A stretch of DNA of 64,000 bases, taken from assembly GCA_964638715.1 (NCBI GenBank), contig CAZWZF010000008.1, forward strand, positions 1 to 64,000, written 5' to 3'. The DNA comes from JBAXQQ01 sp037131695 (GTDB taxonomy: Bacteria > Armatimonadota > Hebobacteria > CAIYQO01). A program made the position numbers and the translations under genes. Positions 53,677-62,361 of this stretch are shown piece by piece. The notes under the pieces are model-generated. The model saw only the letters and a program-made list of their open reading frames with translations, did no database searches and was not told the DNA's origin. How positions within the stretch are numbered: position 1 is the first letter of the stretch; each line of letters starts with the position of its first letter.

Positions 53677-54954
53677 TTATGGCATTATTCTTTCTTCCAA
53701 CATTTTATCGTCAGGCGCGTCATTTAATATCGACTGACGAATATCCGCCGGATCTATACTACGTAATGTATATTCTGCTTTGCTTGCCATTGCCGCGGCA
53801 ATTCCGGCGGCTTGTCCCATTTGACAACAAGTCACCATAATACGGGTGGACGACAGTGCAATACGAGAAGCCGAAAAACATCGGCCTGCAACCAGTAAAT
53901 TTTTAATTTCTTTTACTAATAAACTGCGATATGGAATCTGGTACGGCGGTAAACTTTTCTTTTCCAACAATGATGAGTCCAACGGAAAACATCCATAAGC
54001 TACTGCATCATCAAACCGCTTACCATTTTTTAGATCATCCTCAGTTAACACATAATCTCCAACAATACGCAAACTATCCCGTAATCCAAACATGGGTGCT
54101 GAATATGCGAAAACAGTATCTTTACCTGCTTCTTTTTGCTGAAAATCTCTGACTATTTCCGGTATGCGCCTGCGAAATGCCCTGCCGGCATCAGAATATC
54201 CCTGCCCGGTTGAAGTGTCAAAATCACCACCAGGCCAGAATATTTTCAAGCCAATTCTTTCCGGTTCATCCCATACACTATATCTCATTGGCAGATTATT
54301 TTCAGCATCATCCCGTACCGGTTGAATAGCTGGAATTGCCGACTTCTGCACAAAAATCATGTGGCTTGGCGGTATTGATTGCTGGTGCTTGGCATCCGGT
54401 GGTAACACATTCGCGCCTGCGTGCCGACTGAGAATACCATCACCAGTAGCATCAATAAACTGTTTAGCCATCACCTTTTGACTAAGCGACCGATTATGCA
54501 ACATTACTGATTTAATAGTGTCATTTACAACTTCTGCACCAATAACATCGGTGGCAAATAATAGATCAACACCATCATGTTCCGCCAACTCCTGCAACAC
54601 TATCGACAATATATTATGATCAAAAGTGTGGTTATAAAAAGGATGTAAGTTCTTAATATGCCAGCCGTTTTCTGCTCCTATTGCTTTATAAAATTTCAGG
54701 CCAGCATAAATATCGTCAAATACTTTTCCTTGCCCATAAGGCAGTGTATCATCACCAAAACAGAAGTTCCCGACACCGCCAGCTGTACCAAGACCGCCAA
54801 GGATTTCAAGGCGTTCCACTAATAATGTACGCGCACCATTACGGGCAGCTGAGCAAGCCGCGCTGACACCGGCTATACCACCGCCGCAGACAACAACGTC
54901 ATATTCAGCGAATACTGGAATATTCTTCGATGGCTCATAATAAGATTCATTCAT
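53677..54954 (-). CDS. FAD-dependent oxidoreductase (FAD_oxidored) 1
   Basis: This is a paralogue of the gene at 52346-53641. The FAD motif VVVCGGGIAGVSAACSAAR starts near residue 20, LVERLEILGGLGTAGGVG follows, and LLVAGRCFSASR lies near the end. The open frame extends upstream to 55038, but family proteins start near MNESYYEPS (ATG 54954), which overlaps the stop of the sialidase-like gene by 8 bases. It is translationally coupled to that gene. It probably acts with the second FAD protein in carbohydrate metabolism. Confidence 0.85.
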   Translation of the reverse strand: MNESYYEPSKNIPVFAEYDVVVCGGGIAGVSAACSAARNGARTLLVERLEILGGLGTAGGVGNFCFGDDTLPYGQGKVFDDIYAGLKFYKAIGAENGWHIKNLHPFYNHTFDHNILSIVLQELAEHDGVDLLFATDVIGAEVVNDTIKSVMLHNRSLSQKVMAKQFIDATGDGILSRHAGANVLPPDAKHQQSIPPSHMIFVQKSAIPAIQPVRDDAENNLPMRYSVWDEPERIGLKIFWPGGDFDTSTGQGYSDAGRAFRRRIPEIVRDFQQKEAGKDTVFAYSAPMFGLRDSLRIVGDYVLTEDDLKNGKRFDDAVAYGCFPLDSSLLEKKSLPPYQIPYRSLLVKEIKNLLVAGRCFSASRIALSSTRIMVTCCQMGQAAGIAAAMASKAEYTLRSIDPADIRQSILNDAPDDKMLEERIMP

Positions 54955-56062
54955 TAACTTTCTCAGGATATTCAATAATACAGCACTTCCCACCGCAGTC
55001 CGGCCATTTATCAGAATATTGGTCAGTAAAAGTACCATCTGGATCAGCAGGATGAGAAGAGTATACTAATACAATACCCTCATCAGTGTAGCATATTGAT
55101 GGATAGATATTTTGGCGGTCTTTCAGTAATACACCTGATTCATCCACCATCACCGGTTCACCCCATGTATGCCCACCATCTGCTGATACAGCGTAACATA
55201 ATGGTGTACGCGGAAAAAACGTGCCCGGACCAAGTGAATTAGTATGATTATAGAATACTATCAGACGACCATCAGGAAGTGTCTTTAAAGTAAGTGAAGA
55301 ACAAGCGGCAGTGAGTGTTGTCGGCTCGGATGCTGACCAGGTATCACCTCCGTCATCCGACCATGAAGCATATTTGCACCCGCTACCGGTGCGCGCCAGC
55401 ATCAGTAATCTGCCATCTGCAAGTTCCGCAACACAAGGTTCTGCCATACCGCGGGCATCTTCTACATCAGCAGGTTTACTTGAACGCTGCCAGGTTTTAC
55501 CTATATCATCGCTAAAAAAACACAACCCCAGATTGCGATCGCCTTCGTATGTTCCCATTCCCTGCGGCATGTGGGATACCGGCACCACCAGACGACCGTT
55601 TTTCATCTGAATCATCCGATCATTCATCACGTACCATACGCCTTCCGGTTCTCCAATGGTGCGTGCAGCTGACCACGTTTCTCCGTCGTCATTAGAAAAA
55701 CTAATCACCGGCAGCCCACCACCATGCAGTCCTTCCACATGCCGGTGAGCCAGAAACGCCAAACGTCCGTCCTGCAAGCGTAGAAAAGTTATTCCGCCAT
55801 CGCTAATCATACCGGACAGCTTCCATTCCATCTTCATTCGTCCCAGCTGCTGCCATGTTCTACCACCATCAGAACTACGGTAGAACATAGGTACCGGGAA
55901 CTTCGCTGCCAGTTGTTCAAAATTAGTTGGCGGACGTCCCCAGGGGGCAGCCATCAGCAAATCGCCATTTTCCAGACGAATGGTGCCCGGTCCGATGAAA
56001 CTGCGTTCAGCAGTATGGTGGATAAAAACAATTGGTTCTTTTACATATTTAGCACGCTGCAT
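54947..56062 (-). CDS. Sialidase-like (BNR/Asp-box) six-bladed propeller protein
   Basis: Five Asp-box (S-x-D-x-G-x-T-W) motifs are visible at about 63-70, 123-130, 184-191, 234-242 and 293-300 in a 371-residue beta-propeller of the sialidase/BNR-neuraminidase superfamily. The N-terminal segment GPGTIRLENGDLL resembles the strand carrying the first catalytic-arginine region. No signal peptide is seen, so it may be intracellular. Sialidase activity is not certain: many relatives have other glycosidase or unknown functions. It is followed by the first FAD oxidoreductase with an 8-base overlap and preceded by the SGNH gene. Confidence 0.82.
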   Translation of the reverse strand: MQRAKYVKEPIVFIHHTAERSFIGPGTIRLENGDLLMAAPWGRPPTNFEQLAAKFPVPMFYRSSDGGRTWQQLGRMKMEWKLSGMISDGGITFLRLQDGRLAFLAHRHVEGLHGGGLPVISFSNDDGETWSAARTIGEPEGVWYVMNDRMIQMKNGRLVVPVSHMPQGMGTYEGDRNLGLCFFSDDIGKTWQRSSKPADVEDARGMAEPCVAELADGRLLMLARTGSGCKYASWSDDGGDTWSASEPTTLTAACSSLTLKTLPDGRLIVFYNHTNSLGPGTFFPRTPLCYAVSADGGHTWGEPVMVDESGVLLKDRQNIYPSICYTDEGIVLVYSSHPADPDGTFTDQYSDKWPDCGGKCCIIEYPEKVNE

Positions 56063-56173
56063 AATATTTCCCCTGCTTTTCTTTTCATAATAACTTATTA
56101 ATGCAGATTACTGATGATAAAATCAGGCCAAAATGTTAAAAATACAGCCAAAATTGGAAAGAAAATGAATTAT

Positions 56174-56800
56174 TTATTTTATTGCTTTTAACCAGGCTTC
56201 TGCCATTAACCAGTGCCCTTGGGCATTGGGATGAATCCCATCAAATGACCAGTAATTCGCAGGAGCTATTTTTAATGCGTCAGCAAATACGGTTTGCAAC
56301 TCAACCAGAACAGTATCGAACTCTTTAGCCAGTTTTTGAACAATTTTCGCGCGTTCCGCAACATCATTCAATGCCCAATCTGTTACTATTCCTGCTTTCA
56401 GTAAAAAAGGTTCACACAAAACAATTTTTACATTTGGTAGTTCAATGCGGGTCTGAATAAGAAGATTGCGGTATTCCTGCTCATATTCTTCTAACGGGAG
56501 AGCCTGGCTATTTTGAGAAATTTTACTATCGTTAACGCCAATAAGTATGCTCAATACATCAGGTTTTAAATCGATACAATCAGCCTGCCAGCGACGACGC
56601 AAACCTTTAATACCTTCCCCACTGACGCCGCGATTGGTAAATTGCAGGTTATCATGCGGATGACTTGCCAATAGCTGTGCCGCCGCCATCATAGCATATC
56701 CGGCACCAAGCTGATAAGCGTTACACACTTCACCCGGCATACGAAAAGCATTAGTTATTGAATCACCCTGAAATAAAATGTGGTTACCGGATTTTATCAT
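56174..56800 (-). CDS. SGNH/GDSL hydrolase (esterase)
   Basis: The 208-residue protein has all four SGNH blocks: Ser14 in QGDSIT (11-16), Gly in NRGVSGEG (about 56-63), Asn in IGVNDS (about 87-92) and DGIHPNAQGH (about 187-196) with the Asp-His pair. Such enzymes deacetylate sugars or cleave other esters. No signal peptide is visible. It heads an operon with the sialidase-like gene and the two FAD oxidoreductases, under the promoter-operator at 56848-56901. Confidence 0.9.
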   Translation of the reverse strand: MIKSGNHILFQGDSITNAFRMPGEVCNAYQLGAGYAMMAAAQLLASHPHDNLQFTNRGVSGEGIKGLRRRWQADCIDLKPDVLSILIGVNDSKISQNSQALPLEEYEQEYRNLLIQTRIELPNVKIVLCEPFLLKAGIVTDWALNDVAERAKIVQKLAKEFDTVLVELQTVFADALKIAPANYWSFDGIHPNAQGHWLMAEAWLKAIK

Positions 56801-56847
56801 TATATAAATTCTCCCGTCATGATTTTCTATTAAAAAACATCTAAACC

Positions 56848-56901
56848 GTTATCGCTAACAGTAACGAATTCTAAATTACAGTTTTACAAAATTAATGTCA
56901 A
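56848..56901 (-). promoter_or_regulatory. Promoter with LacI-type operator, SGNH operon
   Basis: On the minus strand TTGACA (56901-56896), 17 bases, then TAATTT (56878-56873). The operator-like GTTATCGCTAAC (56848-56859) is two changes away from GTTAACGTTAAC. The core promoter (AAATTACAGTTTTACAAA on the plus strand) nearly equals that at 59690-59718. Confidence 0.75.
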
Positions 56902-56911
56902 TACATTCTAT

Positions 56912-58045
56912 TTATTCCGGTGTCTGCCCATAAAATGATGAATCATTTTTCTGGTTTAATTCTAATACCGGCCAACCATTTTCACGTATACTTTTTCCTG
57001 CGGCGCGTAAAGATTTTATATCTTCAGGATGTACCGAACCATCCGGCAACGGGCCAATATTCAATAATAAATTACAGTTATGTGTCGCCGCATGAATGAG
57101 TTTAACTTTTATCTCTTCACCACTTATATGTCTGGCATCGCTACAATATGCCCAGGATTTGTCCTGCATAGTCGCGCATATCTCGTTATGCTTATTTTTA
57201 TTTTTCTCCCATGCCGCATCGGCAATCATTGCAGAACGTTCACCAAACATTTCACGTGCTTTATCTGACAATGAATGAAAACTATGTTCCGGTGTGGCAA
57301 AATCTTCCTCGCCTGTTGCCCCTTGCTTAAACGCCACTAATGTATGCGGTTGCAAAGAACGCGCTAATCTATATGTTTCGCTTACCGGCATAAAATCCGG
57401 TTGCGCATAATAAACCATTATCAAATCAAGCCATATCCCTGCCAATGGACCATACCCGGTAAGCAATTCTTTCAACGCCGCATGCACATAATCAACATAT
57501 TCTAAAAAATCATCGGGATGTCTGAAGGTATACCGTGATTCCTGATATGGGTAATCGGGACGCGCCATACTAAAATATTCACGGGATAGAAACTTTGGAT
57601 GCCGCCAATTAAGCATATATGTGTAATAGGTAAAAAATCCCAGTCCTTTTTTATTACATTGTTCTGCCATCTCACCAACAATATCCCGTTTGCATGGAGA
57701 ATTTATACTGTTAAAAGATTCATTCCGCGAGTTCCACAAACAAAAACTGTCATGATGACAGGTAACCAGATTGATATATTTCATTTCTGCTTCACAGGCA
57801 AGATCAGTGATGAAATCTGCGTCAAATTTATCGGGATTGAATGTATCGCGAAGTTTCTCGTATTCACTCACTGGAATTTTATCGTTAAACTGCACCCACT
57901 CACCTTTGCCAAGTGCCGAATATAATCCATAATGGATAAACAAACCATATTTCGCATTGCGAAACCATTCTAAACTTGCGGCATGCGGGTCTTGCTGATA
58001 CAAATCCGCATATTGTGATAAATAAGATGGTACAGTTTTCAACAT
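56912..58045 (-). CDS. GH29 alpha-L-fucosidase
   Basis: A 377-residue glycoside hydrolase family 29 enzyme, which removes terminal alpha-L-fucose. FIHYGLYS (36-43), a GEWVQF segment (48-53), CHHDSF (96-101, equivalent to the usual KHHDGF) and GIWLDLIM (203-210) with the candidate nucleophile Asp207 are present, as is NLLLNIGPLPDGSV near the end. No signal peptide is found. Its start lies one base past the sulfatase stop, so they are an operon: desulfation and defucosylation of the same glycan are likely linked. A decayed relative of its N-terminus lies at 62105-62224. Confidence 0.88.
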   Translation of the reverse strand: MLKTVPSYLSQYADLYQQDPHAASLEWFRNAKYGLFIHYGLYSALGKGEWVQFNDKIPVSEYEKLRDTFNPDKFDADFITDLACEAEMKYINLVTCHHDSFCLWNSRNESFNSINSPCKRDIVGEMAEQCNKKGLGFFTYYTYMLNWRHPKFLSREYFSMARPDYPYQESRYTFRHPDDFLEYVDYVHAALKELLTGYGPLAGIWLDLIMVYYAQPDFMPVSETYRLARSLQPHTLVAFKQGATGEEDFATPEHSFHSLSDKAREMFGERSAMIADAAWEKNKNKHNEICATMQDKSWAYCSDARHISGEEIKVKLIHAATHNCNLLLNIGPLPDGSVHPEDIKSLRAAGKSIRENGWPVLELNQKNDSSFYGQTPE

Positions 58046-58046
58046 T

Positions 58047-59540
58047 TTAATCTTTCATTCCCAATCGCTTGAAAGTTTCTGGCGGACAGCCAACTTCACT
58101 CAACGCTTTTTTCAATAAATCTCGCATCTGGGCAGTTATTGCAGGCTCTTTTTCTATCAGGTTTTCAGGCACCAGCGAAAAATGCTGACGACGCCACAGA
58201 TAACTTGAATTAGCGATGCATTTCGCAGGCACGCGCCATTGCGGTACATCAATTCCCGGTATAAACTTTCCGGCGGTCATATCCGGCGACACCCGCAGCG
58301 AGGTAGTTGAATACCAATTCAATTCACCATCTTCATGGCTGCCGGTTGCCAATATCCATTCATCATTTGCAACACATACGCCAGTACCAAAATCGCCAAA
58401 TAACGCATATTCGCGATGAGAATCTGTTTCACCTAATGTCAACGGCAACAGGCTTCTACCATCCGGTCCTTCAGGTTCGGCATCACCACAAATATCACGA
58501 ACAGTAGCGCAGATATCAACCGCTGAAGTTAGCGCGTCAACGCGCTTACCAGCTTTCCCCTGCGGATGGCAAATCATCAATGGAATGCGGGAATGCGCTT
58601 CACGATGCGGATATCCTTTCGCATAGGGATTCTGTAGTTCTTTGTCGGCACATAATTCATGTCCATGGTCAGTAGTAAGTATCAGCGTTGTATTTTCCCA
58701 CAGGTTCAACTCATCCATTCTATCAAGAAATTGCCCCAGCCAATGGTCAACCATGGTTACTTTGCCGTAATATTGCGACTGTATCCATGCTAATTCAAGT
58801 TCTGATGCTTCTGCAAGGAAATTCTGAGTGTCATAATGATTCTGGTATGGCGGCCAACAGGTAAACTCTGGATGGTCTTTGCCATCTGGACTATACATGG
58901 TGCGGTATGGCTCCGGCAGATAATGCGGTTCATGGGGATCAAAAGCCTCAGTCCACAAAAATAACTTCTCGTGACTTTGATTTTTACTAAGCCAGTCAGC
59001 CGATTTTTGCATCACTTGCGCGCATGGAAATAACGACTCATCTTTCATGAAATTACGGGCGTTGCCATAATAAACACTTCCCCATCCTTCCGGATTCATC
59101 CAATGTTTTATACGGTATTTGTTTATACTCGCTGCCCATTCCGGCAATTCATCCACCGGCGATGTATCCCACATATCTAATTCGTGGCCGCGAATAAACT
59201 CAACTCCCTGAAATGGCTCAAAATAACCATGCGCACCATTTTCCCAGTAATGATAATGGTCAGTAATCATCTGGGTGACATAACCGCACTTGGAGGCGTC
59301 ATTTGCCAGATGCCTGTCCCACGGTTCAATATGCCCCCACCCTCGCCAGAGAAACTCCTGCCTTCCGGTAAATAACTCTCGCCGCGCCGGCATACATGGT
59401 GCCGAACCGATAAAATGATTATCAAAAGTAACAGAACGCTCTGCCAATCGCGCAAGATTCGGCGTCCGCACATGGATAGCGCCATAAGGTTCCAGGCAAT
59501 GGAAGTTTAAGCTATCGAGTAAGATGGTTATGACATTCAT
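58047..59540 (-). CDS. Type I sulfatase
   Basis: A formylglycine-dependent arylsulfatase-family enzyme. The maturation motif CxPxR is CMPAR (Cys49), and conserved metal and active-site regions include ILLDS at the N-terminus (one of the usual two Asp residues is Ser), RRELFTGR and TTDHGHELCADKEL (near 300). The frame runs to 59603, but ATG 59540 has GGGAG upstream. It needs an anaerobic maturase or FGE, not seen here. No signal peptide is visible. It is co-transcribed with the GH29 fucosidase and controlled by the operator at 59658-59679. The substrate is a sulfated glycan by inference. Confidence 0.9.
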   Translation of the reverse strand: MNVITILLDSLNFHCLEPYGAIHVRTPNLARLAERSVTFDNHFIGSAPCMPARRELFTGRQEFLWRGWGHIEPWDRHLANDASKCGYVTQMITDHYHYWENGAHGYFEPFQGVEFIRGHELDMWDTSPVDELPEWAASINKYRIKHWMNPEGWGSVYYGNARNFMKDESLFPCAQVMQKSADWLSKNQSHEKLFLWTEAFDPHEPHYLPEPYRTMYSPDGKDHPEFTCWPPYQNHYDTQNFLAEASELELAWIQSQYYGKVTMVDHWLGQFLDRMDELNLWENTTLILTTDHGHELCADKELQNPYAKGYPHREAHSRIPLMICHPQGKAGKRVDALTSAVDICATVRDICGDAEPEGPDGRSLLPLTLGETDSHREYALFGDFGTGVCVANDEWILATGSHEDGELNWYSTTSLRVSPDMTAGKFIPGIDVPQWRVPAKCIANSSYLWRRQHFSLVPENLIEKEPAITAQMRDLLKKALSEVGCPPETFKRLGMKD

Positions 59541-59657
59541 ATCTTTCTCCCAGATTATATTATTCATTACATGGCGTAAAACAACACCATCAGAAGTTAA
59601 CACGCGAAAGGCAAACGCCCGTATTATTCTTTCATAAATATTTATCAGTATAAAAGA

Positions 59658-59718
59658 TTTTTGTTAACGTTAACAAAAAGCACATCTTAAAATTACAGTT
59701 TTATAAATAGATTGTCAA
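59658..59718 (-). promoter_or_regulatory. Promoter with perfect LacI-type operator, sulfatase-fucosidase operon
   Basis: The core GTTAACGTTAAC (59663-59674) is flanked by T5 and A5, giving a 22-bp perfect palindrome at 59658-59679. On the minus strand TTGACA (59718-59713), 17 bases and TAATTT (59695-59690) lie upstream of it; TATACT at 59652-59647 is a possible second -10. The 59541-59657 part of the gap holds no gene. Confidence 0.8.
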
Positions 59719-59785
59719 TATTTTAGTAAAAAATTTAAATTAGAGCTATCGGAAATAGCTGTTACTATTATCATTTTTATTCCTT

Positions 59786-62068
59786 TTATGAGAAAATTTG
59801 TGCATGTACAACAATACTGCCAGATTTTCCTTCCCGTTTAAAAGCTAATCTGTGTTGTATAGCGTCAAGCAACGGTAATTCATCTACCCGCCAAATGCAA
59901 CCAGCTGGAGCTTTAACTTCAATTCTGCTATTTTGACCAGTAATGACAGCAGTCGAACCATCAATAGCAACTGGTAAGCGAGTTTGCCAGTAAAATTCGA
60001 CACCATCCCCGACAATAAGCTCATAATCATCAGTAATAGTCAGCAAATATGGGGAAAGTGAATCCCACTTTCTGTGCCAGTGGCGATAGTAATTATCCCA
60101 ACCCAACGTGGCATCTATCTCGGCATGAAATGCGGTTTCATCACCATTTCCAGATGGCTTAACATCATATTCCAAAGGACATTGCGGCGCGGGACGTTCA
60201 GCAACACCATATGGTACCAGCATATTATGGCGTTCACAATTATGAAGAATTCCCGCCAGTGGGTGGCTGTAATCACAGGTTCCCGGATCCATTGCAAATG
60301 TCTCACCTCCAAATTCCAACACAAAGCTGCCTTTATCTTCATGAGTATGCCCGGCACCAGCCTGATTGCCTTGAATAAACAATTTTACCACCTGGTCGCC
60401 AATATATCGGTGTGAAGCAATTGGTCCCATATCAGGCAATGATACGATTTTTTTCATTTCTATAGGTGTTGATTTCAATCGTTCAGATAATCCCCAAGTG
60501 ATTGCACTATCAGCCATCATAGTAGGATAGTGTTCTGGACCGTAAACTTCATTAATCGGCCATCCATCATTGCGGTTGATAGTATTATGCAGCATACGTG
60601 CCCATGAGCTACCTGGCAACAAACCAGACATGATTGCTTGTGAAATAATGTCATGGAGCGGTCTGGCATCACAAAAAGCGATAACATCCTGTGTGCTATC
60701 TGTGCTTATCACTACATCAGCAAAATTATTGCAACGTTTCATGGATGCAGGAATGCATTCTTCTATTGACTTACCCATTATACGACTGTAATAGTAAACA
60801 CCTAATCCAGCATCGCGTCCAACGCATCGAAAATAGGTTGGGCCTTCCACATAACCACCATCAGGAAGAATGGTATATTCAAGACTTTCACATAACTCAC
60901 GATATGCAATATCAATATATGGCTGAACTCGCATCGAGTGTTGTTGTAGTATTCCTAAAGCAAGCATGCGGCCAGGTGTAAACCACGCCAACTGATTGCA
61001 ACGAAAGATATATTCGTGTTTCCAGGTGTTATAGTTGATAGCTCCGATAGCTTCTTCAGAAAGACGGCGCAGCAAAAAATCGCGACCAATGTCAGTAAAA
61101 AATTCTCCTGCAAGATCCAAAATCCCTGCAACTTCGTAAGCACACAAACTCTGTACAAAGCATCGATGATCAAATGTGCCACCAGGGAAACGACAAATAA
61201 AACCATCATCCCAGTTTTTACACATGCCAATGCTTAAAGCATAACGGGCGGCAAGACGTAAAAGTACCTTATCCTGAAGCAGATGCCCGGCGATGGCGGC
61301 ATTCAATCCATGATTAAGAATGAACTTGCCGTGGTCGCGTTCACGATTATAACGACTGTCTCCCCAGAAATTTACATAATCATGAATCATAGTTTCCGGT
61401 GGTATTACCTGTGCCGCAAAAGCAGCTTTTACGAATGGGGATGTTTTTCCGTTTGCTGTAAGGGTTTCATGCTTCTGAATTAATATGCTGAGTTCTTCTG
61501 CATTCAATACTAATCCATAATCTGGTTTAAACTGCGGTTCAAATGTATCATCCTTTAGATGTTTTTCCCATTTCTCACCCCAAGTCGATTGGATGTTAAG
61601 TTTATTAGTTAAGCGCTCACTATGCTGCAAGCCCAGCCAATTAAACCAGCCCTTTGATATACCATCAGTGCTGGCATCAATTTCAATTGTTACAGTATCC
61701 AGTCGCGTTGCTCCGGTTAAATCTAATATCAGTTCACTCTTCGTTATACTTTCAGGTTGAGCTGTCATCTGGCGAATACCGTCATCAGTTATTGCTAAAA
61801 TTCGTACCACCGCAGCTTCCGGTATCATTACAGATAAGACCAATCTATCATAATTGCTACAGTCAATACCACATTCACGACTCATCCGCAATGCAGGACC
61901 TTTAATGGGACGCCGTGCCCATTCAAACTCAGACCAGCACCAATTCTGACGCACAGACAAACCGTGTGATACGCCAGGTTCGACAATCCACTGTTTCAAC
62001 TCACTTAACGCCGGATCCCATAACGGATCAATAACTGCCTCAGCTTCATTAATTGGTATTATTTTCAT
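59786..62068 (-). CDS. Heparinase II/III-like polysaccharide lyase
   Basis: The 760-residue protein has the two-part architecture of heparinase II/III-like lyases: an alpha/alpha toroid (about 170-500, with HGKFILNHGLNAAIAGHLLQ) and a C-terminal beta-sandwich with AGHTHEDKGSFVLEFGG and AMDPGTCDYSHPLAGILHN (about 570-620), where the catalytic His and metal sites usually lie. The N-terminal 160 residues form another beta domain. Family members split uronic-acid polysaccharides such as heparin or alginate; the substrate here is unknown. No signal peptide is seen. Fully matching family boundaries could not be checked. Confidence 0.82.
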   Translation of the reverse strand: MKIIPINEAEAVIDPLWDPALSELKQWIVEPGVSHGLSVRQNWCWSEFEWARRPIKGPALRMSRECGIDCSNYDRLVLSVMIPEAAVVRILAITDDGIRQMTAQPESITKSELILDLTGATRLDTVTIEIDASTDGISKGWFNWLGLQHSERLTNKLNIQSTWGEKWEKHLKDDTFEPQFKPDYGLVLNAEELSILIQKHETLTANGKTSPFVKAAFAAQVIPPETMIHDYVNFWGDSRYNRERDHGKFILNHGLNAAIAGHLLQDKVLLRLAARYALSIGMCKNWDDGFICRFPGGTFDHRCFVQSLCAYEVAGILDLAGEFFTDIGRDFLLRRLSEEAIGAINYNTWKHEYIFRCNQLAWFTPGRMLALGILQQHSMRVQPYIDIAYRELCESLEYTILPDGGYVEGPTYFRCVGRDAGLGVYYYSRIMGKSIEECIPASMKRCNNFADVVISTDSTQDVIAFCDARPLHDIISQAIMSGLLPGSSWARMLHNTINRNDGWPINEVYGPEHYPTMMADSAITWGLSERLKSTPIEMKKIVSLPDMGPIASHRYIGDQVVKLFIQGNQAGAGHTHEDKGSFVLEFGGETFAMDPGTCDYSHPLAGILHNCERHNMLVPYGVAERPAPQCPLEYDVKPSGNGDETAFHAEIDATLGWDNYYRHWHRKWDSLSPYLLTITDDYELIVGDGVEFYWQTRLPVAIDGSTAVITGQNSRIEVKAPAGCIWRVDELPLLDAIQHRLAFKREGKSGSIVVHAQIFS

Positions 62069-62104
62069 AATTCCTCACTTATAAAATTAAGATTATTTTT
62101 TTTA

Positions 62105-62224
62105 ATTTTACTTTTCGCATAAATTGAAATTGTAATGATTCTAAAAACAGATTCGCGGTATGCGGGTTTTGCAGCCATAACTCTGAATATTGAGATAAAT
62201 ATGATGGTACTTTATTTAACACAT
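62105..62224 (-). pseudogene. Decayed N-terminal fragment of a GH29 fucosidase
   Basis: Translated on the minus strand from about 62222, the DNA encodes VPSYLSQYSELWLQNPHTA, closely matching VPSYLSQYADLYQQDPHAA at residues 5-23 of the intact fucosidase (56912-58045). The aligned ATG (62224-62222) is out of frame, and weaker nucleotide similarity (TTTAGAAT, ATGCGAAA) continues with indels before stopping near 62105. It is a remnant of a duplicated or deleted fucosidase gene between the heparinase-like and SGNH genes. The rest of 62225-62361 holds an inverted repeat TATGAC-AAC-GTCATA (62283-62297) and no gene. Confidence 0.75.
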
Positions 62225-62361
62225 TAAAACCTTTTAACCTTTGCATAATTATTTTGACACAATTTATGCTTGTGCAGACTTGTATGACAACGTCATAATA
62301 TCACCAGTCACATAAAGTCCGGTCTCTCAATCAGAAAAAACTTCTATTAATTCCGGAAAAC

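Noticed and set aside
61016..61237. Plus-strand ORFs inside the heparinase-like gene
   Set aside because: They run antisense to a long, family-matching gene and have no ribosome site or recognisable domain; the same holds for most short antisense frames in the window.
62283..62297. TATGAC-AAC-GTCATA as a LacI-type operator
   Set aside because: It has a different sequence from the GTTAACGTTAAC sites and no promoter was recognised next to it, so I do not assign it to the regulon.
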